The notes under the pieces are model-generated. The model made no database searches, was not told the DNA's origin, and saw nothing but the letters and a program-made list of their open reading frames with translations. A stretch of 5,514 nucleotides of DNA from JBKEHD01 sp046710445 (GTDB lineage: Bacteria; Pseudomonadota; Alphaproteobacteria; Rickettsiales; Midichloriaceae): contig JBKEHD010000044.1 in NCBI GenBank assembly GCA_046710445.1, positions 1 to 5,514 on the forward strand, written 5' to 3'. Every line of letters starts with the position of its first letter. The stretch's first letter is position 1. Both the position numbers and the translations under genes were made by a program. Shown piece after piece: positions 1 through 5,465 of the stretch.

Positions 1-35
1 TTTAGGTGACTTTAATTTAATCAAAGGTAACTATT

Positions 36-785
36 ATGAAGTGTTATTTAACCGGTATAAATATTTTAATAAACAGTATTATTAAGATATATGATTATAT
101 TAATACACTACCGCAAATGAAAACCTATAACAATTTGGTTGGCGTGATGGCTGGGTGGTCACAGGGTAATGCTCTAGAAATACAGCAAGCAATGCAAGAC
201 AATACAGCGCCACAACACTTTATAGACATATGGGGAGTTAATTTAGCTCAAATAATAAGCCAAGAGTTTTATCATAACATTATATTCCTAGAGAATACTC
301 AGAATTGGAATGCGAATTTTAACGTACTTATAGCACAACACACTGATCAATGGTGCACTGCTTATGCTTGGCTGCCATATATCACAATGACGTCCGTGAC
401 ATTTGACGTATTTGAAAATTGTATAACAAATGATTCTGGATATAGCTTTTTCTCACCTTATAACACAACAGGATTGTTTGGTGATAAATCAGTGCGAATA
501 GAAGGAGAAGGAGCAGTATGTGCAGCAGCTGCAATAGTAGTAGGAGTACTAACGGAATTAGATATTATAGGCATTTATAGCATAGAAAAGGCAAATAATA
601 TTACTGAATATCATAAAGCTGATGCAATAGAAGTGGAATCCAGACAAGTAAATTATCAAACACAAGAAGATGATTTACAAAATCATGATGATTCAGATAT
701 GAATGAAGTTATACTTGAAGATAATCTTCAATGCGCAAATAATTTTGATCATTATTTTGAACAAGAAATTTGTCTGGCTATCTAA
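36..785 (+). CDS. Uncharacterised 249-aa protein with acidic C-terminal tail
   Basis: I do not recognise this protein and assign no function. The ATG at 36 is supported by a Shine-Dalgarno-like AAAGGT at 23-28 with 7 nt spacing; a later in-frame Met at residue 28 is the alternative start. The N-terminus has an amphipathic or hydrophobic stretch (about residues 7-25, rich in Ile) but no clear signal peptide or lipobox. The central part (about 30-150) is rich in aromatic residues, Asn and Gln, with several Trp and a few Cys, which suggests a folded globular domain. Residues 160-173 (AVCAAAAIVVGVLT) are a short small-apolar segment, too short for a confident membrane helix. The last 50-odd residues are strongly acidic (DDLQNHDDSDMNEV and similar) and probably disordered. 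A hairpin follows the stop at once, so it seems to end its own transcription unit. It could be a lineage-restricted or secreted host-interaction protein; that is only inference. Confidence refers to it being a real gene. Confidence 0.7.
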   Translation: MKCYLTGINILINSIIKIYDYINTLPQMKTYNNLVGVMAGWSQGNALEIQQAMQDNTAPQHFIDIWGVNLAQIISQEFYHNIIFLENTQNWNANFNVLIAQHTDQWCTAYAWLPYITMTSVTFDVFENCITNDSGYSFFSPYNTTGLFGDKSVRIEGEGAVCAAAAIVVGVLTELDIIGIYSIEKANNITEYHKADAIEVESRQVNYQTQEDDLQNHDDSDMNEVILEDNLQCANNFDHYFEQEICLAI

Positions 786-800
786 AATACTAATTTTACC

Positions 801-822
801 TGGGGGATAATACTATTCCCCA
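801..822 (+). terminator. G/C-rich hairpin after the first gene, possible terminator
   Basis: TGGGGGATA (801-809) pairs with TATTCCCCA (814-822) around a 4-nt loop, a 9-bp stem with one G-U pair. It begins 16 nt after the stop codon of the preceding gene. It stands out because the surrounding DNA is very AT-rich. There is no U-run after the stem on either strand, so it is not a canonical intrinsic terminator. It may act as a weak or factor-assisted terminator or protect the 3' end of the mRNA. Confidence 0.5.
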
Positions 823-957
823 ATATGCATTTCACACTCTAACAAAACCATAACCACAACATGCTCTTTTACGAAATGTTTCATATACATATTTAAATTT
901 ATTTACTTAAACCACTCAAAATATTATCATGACTCAATTGTAATTTAGATTATTTAT
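823..957. other. Intergenic region before ffh
   Basis: These 135 bases hold no convincing gene, tRNA or repeat. They must contain the ffh promoter if ffh heads its transcription unit. The best candidate I can see is a TATTAT -10-like hexamer at 922-927 with only a weak TTTATT -35-like match at 898-903 (18-nt spacer), giving a start near 934. No sigma-54 motif is present. There is no obvious Shine-Dalgarno sequence in front of the ffh ATG at 958. Confidence 0.4.
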
Positions 958-2328
958 ATGTTTTCTTCTTTGGGAGATGGTTTCAACAAAGCTTTTGATA
1001 GATTAAAAAATAGAGGATCAATATCTGAATCTGATTTAGATTCTTCATTAAGAGAAATACGAATTGCTTTGCTTGAAGCAGATGTTGCACTGGGTGTGAC
1101 AAAAGAATTCATCAAAAACATAAAAGAGAAAGCTATTGGGCAAAAAGTACTAAGTAGCTTGACTCCATCACAGGTGATCACCAAAGTTGTTCATGATGAA
1201 TTAATAGAAACATTAAAGGATGATAATCAGGAAATAAATCTAAAAGCAGCTCCACCAGCTGCAATTATGTTGGTTGGTTTGCAAGGTGTTGGGAAAACTA
1301 CTTCATCCGCTAAACTTGCTGTGTACCTGAGAAAAAAATTTAAAAAGAAGGTTTTGCTAGTATCACTAGATGTAAATAGACCAGCTGCACAGGATCAACT
1401 TGAGACTTTAGCTAAACAAGTGGATATAGATTCTTTAGCTATCATCAAAGGACAAAAGGTTTTAGATATTGTAAAAAGATCTATGAGTGAGGCAAAAAGC
1501 AATTTTTATGACATTGTACTATTTGATACCGCAGGTAGACTTCATACAAATGAAGAATTAGTTGATGAATTGTTACAAGTGCAAAAAATTACAAACCCAA
1601 TAGAAACTCTGCTTTCTGTTGATTCTATGGTTGGGCAAGATGCTGTCAATAGTGCAAAAAAATTCGCCGAAGTAATTAATTTGACTGGGATAATTTTAAC
1701 TCGTGTTGATGCTGACTCTAGAGGTGGAGCAGCTTTAAGTGTGAAATATGTTACAAAATGCCCAATCAAATTCATAGGAACAGGTGAAAAAATATCGGAT
1801 TTCGAACAATTTCATCCAGATAGAATAGCCTCTAGAATTCTAGATATGGGAGATGTTGTAAGCTTAGTGGAAAAAGCTATGGACGTAGTGGAAGAAAAGG
1901 ACATAGAAAATCTTACAAAAAAAATGGCGAAAGGAAAATTCGACATGGAAGATTTACGCAAACAATTAAAAAATATGAAAAAGATGGGAGGGTTGTCCTC
2001 TATAATGAAAATGTTACCAGGATTAAAAGGTATGAAGGATGCTTTGAATTCAGATAAATTCGATAAAAATATGTTGGTAAGACAAGAAGCAATAATAGAT
2101 TCTATGAATAAAAAAGAGCGTCAATTTCCAAAAACCCTTGATGCATCAAGAAAATTGCGAATAGCAAAAGGATCTGGTACAACTGTACAAGAAATAAATA
2201 AATTATTAAAAAATTTCTTAGATATGCAAAGCATGATGAAAAAAATGGTTGGAACAGAAAAAAAGAATATAAAAAATATAAAGAATTTTGATAGTTTTTT
2301 GAATAATAAATTAAAAAAGGTATTATGA
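958..2328 (+). CDS. ffh: Signal recognition particle GTPase Ffh (SRP54)
   Basis: Ffh binds 4.5S RNA and signal sequences of nascent inner-membrane proteins and docks the ribosome to FtsY at the membrane, using paired GTP hydrolysis. The 456 residues match the usual bacterial length. The N domain begins with the typical MFSSLGDGFNKAFDRL and contains ALLEADVAL. The G domain shows the P-loop GLQGVGKT (107-114), a DVNRPAAQDQL motif, DTAGR (190-194), TRVD (248-251, the TKxD guanine-specificity box) and the GTGEKISDFE closing loop. The Met-rich M domain follows, with the GLSSIMKMLPG finger region and the RNA-binding helix SRKLRIAKGSG (397-407). This keeps Arg398 and Arg401 but has Leu400 where many homologues have a basic residue. 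The start at 958 fits the family N-terminus although no good Shine-Dalgarno sequence precedes it. The gene is not followed by rpsP-rimM-trmD, a common ffh neighbourhood in Proteobacteria, but by bamE, whose start overlaps its stop codon. Confidence 0.98.
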   Translation: MFSSLGDGFNKAFDRLKNRGSISESDLDSSLREIRIALLEADVALGVTKEFIKNIKEKAIGQKVLSSLTPSQVITKVVHDELIETLKDDNQEINLKAAPPAAIMLVGLQGVGKTTSSAKLAVYLRKKFKKKVLLVSLDVNRPAAQDQLETLAKQVDIDSLAIIKGQKVLDIVKRSMSEAKSNFYDIVLFDTAGRLHTNEELVDELLQVQKITNPIETLLSVDSMVGQDAVNSAKKFAEVINLTGIILTRVDADSRGGAALSVKYVTKCPIKFIGTGEKISDFEQFHPDRIASRILDMGDVVSLVEKAMDVVEEKDIENLTKKMAKGKFDMEDLRKQLKNMKKMGGLSSIMKMLPGLKGMKDALNSDKFDKNMLVRQEAIIDSMNKKERQFPKTLDASRKLRIAKGSGTTVQEINKLLKNFLDMQSMMKKMVGTEKKNIKNIKNFDSFLNNKLKKVL

Positions 2329-2408
2329 AACCATCAACTAACAAAAGTAATTCTGAAAAATTATCACAAGCATTGAGAGATAACTTAAAAAGAAGAAAAA
2401 AGAAAGAT
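2325..2408 (+). other. Basic microprotein-like segment fused in frame to BamE
   Basis: The first 28 residues of the bamE frame contain EKLSQALRDNLKRRKKK. From memory, this resembles small stand-alone alphaproteobacterial proteins of the form xKLxxALRxNLxRRKxQ, which have no established function. The predicted shape is an amphipathic helix ending in a Lys/Arg cluster. No stop codon separates it from the BamE signal peptide. It may be a genuine fusion, a dual-start gene (microprotein plus BamE from Met29), or a separate microprotein whose stop codon was lost. The resemblance to the small family is recalled, not searched. Confidence 0.45.
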
Positions 2409-2885
2409 ATGAAAAAAGATAGCAAAACAAACGACATAAAGAATATAAAAGCACCTGTAATAGCATTATGTTTATTTCTTTTATCTTCTTGCAGCAGCAA
2501 TATTGAAAAAATAGGATATGCTGTAAAAAGTCATGATTTAGAAAAAATCAAGATAAATGAGTCTACAGAAAAAATGGTTGTAGCAACATTAGGGGAACCA
2601 ACTACAAAATCATATTTCAAACCTGTGACTTATTTTTATATGGAAAGAGAGTATAAAAAATTAGGATTTCTTAACCCTAAATTAATAGATCAAAATATTA
2701 CCTCAATACAATTTAATGATAAGGCTGTCGTGAATAAGATAAAAATTTATTACACAAAAGATGCAAAAATATTAAATTATGATTCCGAAAAAATTGAATT
2801 CGATGGTAATTCAATAAGCGGATTCAAACAAGTATTAGGAAACATAGGTAAATATAGTTCAAAAGCTCAAAAAGCATCAAAATAA
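2325..2885 (+). CDS. bamE: Outer-membrane assembly lipoprotein BamE (SmpA/OmlA) with unusual N-terminal extension
   Basis: BamE is a small periplasmic lipoprotein of the BAM complex, which folds beta-barrel proteins into the outer membrane. A lipoprotein signal is visible: basic stretch, hydrophobic APVIALCLFLL, lipobox LSSC with the lipidated Cys at residue 56. The mature part follows the alphaproteobacterial SmpA/OmlA pattern: IEKIGYAVKSHDLEKIKINES, LGEPTT (89-94), TYFYMERE, the FLNPKLIDQNITSIQF strand segment, and a closing FKQVLGNIGKY. The start at 2325 overlaps the ffh stop as ATGA and has AAAAAAGG at 2313-2320, suggesting translational coupling. However, residues 1-28 put about 40 residues before the hydrophobic core, far longer than a normal lipoprotein n-region. 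Met29 (ATG at 2409, after a polypurine stretch) would give a conventional 158-aa precursor with Cys at position 28. The family call is secure; the start is ambiguous. Confidence 0.9.
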   Translation: MKPSTNKSNSEKLSQALRDNLKRRKKKDMKKDSKTNDIKNIKAPVIALCLFLLSSCSSNIEKIGYAVKSHDLEKIKINESTEKMVVATLGEPTTKSYFKPVTYFYMEREYKKLGFLNPKLIDQNITSIQFNDKAVVNKIKIYYTKDAKILNYDSEKIEFDGNSISGFKQVLGNIGKYSSKAQKASK

Positions 2886-2887
2886 TT

Positions 2888-3445
2888 ATGATTGGTATAT
2901 TTAGCCAAAATAGATATTTAGAATATTCATTAAAAACTATACCAAAATATAAAAGCATTGATATATTCACCTCCTCAAATCCTTCAGATTTTTCAGAAAA
3001 AAATGATCTCGTTGTATTAGATGAAATGGATGAATATGTTCATAAATTTAAAAACTATATTGCCATTTCAAAAAATGATAATTCTCACATAAGCAAACCA
3101 TTTCATATTTCAAAACTCGTCAAATTAATTGACAATGCGTTAGATACAATTAAAAACACGCTGAGGTTTAAAAATTTTTCTTTTTCTTTCGAAAAAAGAT
3201 TACTCACTAACAAAGATATGATCGTGAGTCTTACGGAGAAAGAAGCAGATTTACTACAATACTTATTAAAAAACAGCACCTTGAAATTAAAAAAACACTC
3301 TATATTAAAAGAAATTTGGGGATATGAAAATATAGAAACTTCCACTTTAGAAACGTATATATCCCACTTACGGAAAAAATTTAAATTACTTGAAATACAA
3401 AGTTTTATTATTATAAAAGACGAAATAATATCTATTAATATTTAA
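2888..3445 (+). CDS. OmpR/PhoB-type winged-helix regulator with degenerate receiver domain (possible flagellar regulator)
   Basis: The C-terminal half (about 92-185) is an OmpR-type winged-helix DNA-binding domain: LTEKEADLLQYLL (115-127), LKEIWGYE (140-147), and the recognition helix STLETYISHLRKKF (152-165). The N-terminal half is a shortened receiver-like domain of about 85 residues instead of the usual 120 or so. It keeps DLVVLD with Asp45 in the phospho-acceptor position, Ser61 at the conserved Thr/Ser position and Lys70 in SKPF. The acidic pair of the first strand is missing (IGIFSQN instead of ILIVDDE), so Mg-dependent phosphorylation is doubtful. No histidine kinase gene is visible. 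It starts 2 nt after the bamE stop, so it is probably cotranscribed, and it lies just upstream of fliK. Atypical OmpR-type regulators FtcR (Brucella) and Rem (Sinorhizobium) lie in flagellar clusters and control flagellar genes, so a similar role is plausible but inferred from position. A non-flagellar regulator is the alternative. Confidence 0.85.
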   Translation: MIGIFSQNRYLEYSLKTIPKYKSIDIFTSSNPSDFSEKNDLVVLDEMDEYVHKFKNYIAISKNDNSHISKPFHISKLVKLIDNALDTIKNTLRFKNFSFSFEKRLLTNKDMIVSLTEKEADLLQYLLKNSTLKLKKHSILKEIWGYENIETSTLETYISHLRKKFKLLEIQSFIIIKDEIISINI

Positions 3446-3463
3446 TTGGCATGCATTTTGCTA
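3446..3463 (+). promoter_or_regulatory. Sigma-54 (RpoN) -24/-12 promoter upstream of fliK
   Basis: TTGGCATGCATTTTGCTA matches the sigma-54 consensus YTGGCACGNNNNTTGCW at every specified base except the C after TGGCA, which is T. The GG at 3448-3449 and GC at 3460-3461 have the required spacing. Transcription would begin near 3473, just before the purine-rich AAAGAAG at 3474-3480, about 24 nt ahead of the fliK ATG. It lies in the 51-nt gap between two genes in the correct orientation. Sigma-54 control of hook and basal-body genes is established in Caulobacter and other bacteria. Use would require RpoN and an enhancer-binding activator, neither seen here. Confidence 0.75.
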
Positions 3464-3496
3464 ACATAACTACAAAGAAGTAATATTTATGCACAA

Positions 3497-4633
3497 ATGT
3501 CATCAGAAATTACTGTAACAAAACCCGTAGACAGCAACAAGAGCACGTTAAGTGCTGAGAATAAAAATACGGAGAAATCTGTTGAAAATCAAGAAAATGT
3601 TTTTTTACAAATTTTTGATGAATTGCTCTCTAATAATTTAGAAGCAGAATGTGAAGTTGGGCAATTATGCGATGGTATTGATATTTCACAAAATGGCATG
3701 AATAAAATAGATACAGCAGAGCTTGATGGAGTAAATATTGGCGAATTTGATAAAATAAACATTGCTGAATTTGATGGAATAAATATTAGCGAACTTAATG
3801 TAAACAAAATTGATAATCTAGAGAATACAAATGTAGAAGCAGACATACTGTCACTACCAATTCCAACAGTTCAATTTGCTATTAAAGATCCTAAATTAGA
3901 GGCTATAAATAAATCTATTACAGGAGAAATGGAATATAATTTGGCATCTCAAGAATTTGAACAGGAAGCAGTTAGAATGAATTTCAACTTCACGGAAGAC
4001 TCTGATTACAAACAAAACAACCTTGAATCTTCATTTCCAACAAATTTAGCAGTTGATACATCTAATTTAAAAAATTCAACCGTTATATTACAAACTTCGG
4101 AAACAAAAGATTTAAGCACTGTAGATTACCAAAAATCTCATGCTATGTATTACGAGCAACAAAAAGTAACCTCTGAAGCAAAATTAGATTTTTCATTAGA
4201 AAAAATAGAAACAAAAATAGTGACACAGATAAATTTTGCCGTTTCAAAAGCAGAAAATTCTGGCAATAAACGTATCTCTGTTCAATTAGCACCAAAAGAA
4301 TTGGGTAGAATAGAAATACATATAGAAATTATCAACAACGAAAGAACTGTAACTATTAATGCAGACAAAATTTCAACATACGAAATTTTAAGAAGAAATG
4401 CTGCAGAATTCTCACAAAATTTAGTTTTTGATAAAAGCGATGAGCAAATGAATACCAACTTACAATTTGAATACAAGGATCTTAGTAACTGGAATGAAAG
4501 CAAAGATCAAGATTTTGAGGATAAGCAAAATACTGTACTTCTGCTTGATAAATCTCCAGCTATGCTAAATGCTATAATTCCCAACACAGTAATACTCAGA
4601 GGAGTTGACAAATTAGTCGATTATTGGGTATAA
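3497..4633 (+). CDS. fliK: Flagellar hook-length control protein FliK
   Basis: FliK is exported through the flagellar type III apparatus, measures hook length with its extended N-terminal part and, through its C-terminal domain and FlhB, switches export from rod/hook to filament substrates. The recognisable part is the C-terminal hook-length domain at about residues 230-330. It contains QLAPKELGRIEIHIEI (263-278), the family's LxPxxLGxVEVxL signature, then VTINADKISTYEILRRNAAEF. The N-terminal 220 residues are acidic, low in complexity, poorly conserved and probably disordered, as usual for FliK. They include four tandem octapeptides at 74-105. The 378-aa length is within the family's wide range. 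The start at 3497 is the only ATG in frame after the upstream stop at 3467; the purine-rich AAAGAAG (3474-3480) is rather far from it. The gene sits behind a sigma-54 promoter and 30 nt before flgD. Confidence 0.88.
   Translation: MSSEITVTKPVDSNKSTLSAENKNTEKSVENQENVFLQIFDELLSNNLEAECEVGQLCDGIDISQNGMNKIDTAELDGVNIGEFDKINIAEFDGINISELNVNKIDNLENTNVEADILSLPIPTVQFAIKDPKLEAINKSITGEMEYNLASQEFEQEAVRMNFNFTEDSDYKQNNLESSFPTNLAVDTSNLKNSTVILQTSETKDLSTVDYQKSHAMYYEQQKVTSEAKLDFSLEKIETKIVTQINFAVSKAENSGNKRISVQLAPKELGRIEIHIEIINNERTVTINADKISTYEILRRNAAEFSQNLVFDKSDEQMNTNLQFEYKDLSNWNESKDQDFEDKQNTVLLLDKSPAMLNAIIPNTVILRGVDKLVDYWV
3716..3811 (+). repeat. Four tandem 24-bp (octapeptide) repeats in fliK
   Basis: Four consecutive 24-bp units encode AELDGVNI, GEFDKINI, AEFDGINI and SELNVNKI (FliK residues 74-105). 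The first three are close copies at DNA level (for example gaatttgataaaataaac against gaatttgatggaataaat); the last is degenerate. A related DGIDIS just upstream (residues 59-64) may be an older copy. The pattern points to in-frame tandem duplication within the disordered N-terminal region. Confidence 0.8.
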
Positions 4634-4634
4634 T
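4605..4634 (+). promoter_or_regulatory. Consensus sigma-70 promoter inside the 3' end of fliK, driving flgD
   Basis: TTGACA (4605-4610) and TATAAT (4629-4634) are perfect -35 and -10 hexamers with an 18-nt spacer, one more than the optimum. The -10 overlaps the fliK stop codon (TAA at 4631-4633). Transcription would begin near 4641, giving a leader of about 23 nt before the flgD ATG at 4664. The -35 is part of the fliK codons for Val-Asp-Lys. AT-rich DNA yields many chance TATAAT matches, but both hexamers perfect, properly spaced and directly upstream of a gene are unlikely by chance. Confidence 0.7.
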
Positions 4635-4663
4635 TATATTAACCAAAATCCGGTAAATTTTAA

Positions 4664-5380
4664 ATGTCTTCATATATAAATCCAGCAATACAATCAACTA
4701 ACCAAACTCCTTTAGAGAAAGAACGTGCCTCTATAGCAAAAGAGAAAACAGAGTTCATGAATCTTTATGTTGAAATGTTAAAAAATCAAGATCCTTCTTC
4801 TCCAATGGATATGAGTCAAATGGCTAATATGAGCTTATCATTTAAAAATACATCAAATTTACTAGATATTAAGGACTTGTTATTGACAAAATTAGATAAA
4901 GGTCCAGAACGTTTGCAGGATAGTGCAGGATTGCTTGGAAAAAAGATGATAATCCCTGGAAATGAATTAGAACTAAAAACTGCAAGTGACGGTCTTGTTA
5001 AAGCTGATCTTTGGTACAATTTTCCCAAAGATGTTGAAAAAGCAAAATTGATCATTCAAGATCAAACCGGTAATACTGTTGCAGAAATCTCTAAATTAAA
5101 TACTAAAAGTGGAGTAACTCACTATAAATGGAATGGTGAATTAGGAGTTGATGGCAGCGCAAATCAATCTGCAGATGAAGGCAAATATACGTTTAAAGTA
5201 ACTGGGACCACATCTTCCGGAAAAGAAGTCTCGGCAGAAACAAGTCATACTAAAACTATAGAAGATATTACAAAAAATACAAATGGAGAATCTGTGTTTG
5301 GATCAAATTCTCAACATTACACAAAAAATCAGATATTAGGGATTGTTGACCAACCAAATATAATGAATATCAAGGCATAA
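4664..5380 (+). CDS. flgD: Flagellar hook capping/scaffolding protein FlgD
   Basis: FlgD forms the temporary cap at the tip of the growing hook and guides polymerisation of the hook protein FlgE; it is exported by the flagellar type III system. The conserved N-terminal region is clear: EFMNLYVEMLKNQDPSSPMD (30-49), matching the FLxLLxxQLxNQDPxxPMD signature, followed by the Met/Ser/Phe-rich MSQMANMSLSFKNTSNLLDI helix in the place of the usual FTxQLAQFSxxEQL. The second half (about 95-205) fits the FlgD Ig/tudor-like fold, with LWYNFPKDVEKAKLIIQDQTG and HYKWNGE, and the protein ends with a short beta-rich tail (QILGIVDQPNIMNI). The 238 residues match the family. The Shine-Dalgarno signal is weak. 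It follows fliK by 30 nt and has its own sigma-70-type promoter. The hook gene flgE, a frequent neighbour, is not visible downstream. Confidence 0.95.
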   Translation: MSSYINPAIQSTNQTPLEKERASIAKEKTEFMNLYVEMLKNQDPSSPMDMSQMANMSLSFKNTSNLLDIKDLLLTKLDKGPERLQDSAGLLGKKMIIPGNELELKTASDGLVKADLWYNFPKDVEKAKLIIQDQTGNTVAEISKLNTKSGVTHYKWNGELGVDGSANQSADEGKYTFKVTGTTSSGKEVSAETSHTKTIEDITKNTNGESVFGSNSQHYTKNQILGIVDQPNIMNIKA

Positions 5381-5465
5381 ACAATAGATATATACTCAAC
5401 CCAAATGAAAATGCCGAAAATTTAAAAACCCTTGAAAAATAATCAAAAAAGAGGAGAATGAAGGA
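5381..5465. other. Gap after flgD, possible left end of an insertion element
   Basis: This 85-nt stretch contains no hairpin terminator for flgD and no sigma-54 motif. It holds several TA dinucleotides (5386-5393) of the kind IS630/Tc1-type elements target, and a strong GAGGAG Shine-Dalgarno sequence at 5451-5456. If the following frame is a transposase, the element's left terminal repeat should lie here; the right end is outside the window, so no boundary can be fixed. Confidence 0.3.

Noticed and set aside
823..957. Small RNA or tRNA in the gap before ffh
   Set aside because: No cloverleaf, no stable structure apart from the hairpin at 801-822, and no recognisable RNA motif.
954..1184. Minus-strand open frame over the ffh start
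   Set aside because: It lies wholly over the conserved N domain of Ffh and shows no recognisable protein features.
2102..2500. Antisense open frame encoding a very hydrophobic 132-aa protein on the minus strand
   Set aside because: Its Phe/Leu-rich 'membrane' segments are the complement of Lys/Glu-rich codons in the ffh M domain and the basic start of the bamE frame; both sense genes are solidly supported.
3129..3150. TTGACA followed by TACAAT inside the regulator gene
   Set aside because: The spacer is only 10 nt, too short for a sigma-70 promoter.
3716..3811. Regularly spaced repeats considered as a CRISPR-like array
   Set aside because: Units are directly tandem without spacers, in frame with fliK and divergent at synonymous and non-synonymous sites; they are a coding repeat.
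3589..3846. Minus-strand open frame rich in Ser/Phe/Ile over fliK
   Set aside because: It mirrors the repeats and acidic low-complexity codons of fliK; no independent ribosome-binding site or family feature.
4883..4888. Another TTGACA inside flgD
   Set aside because: No -10-like hexamer at the right distance and no gene start downstream that needs it.
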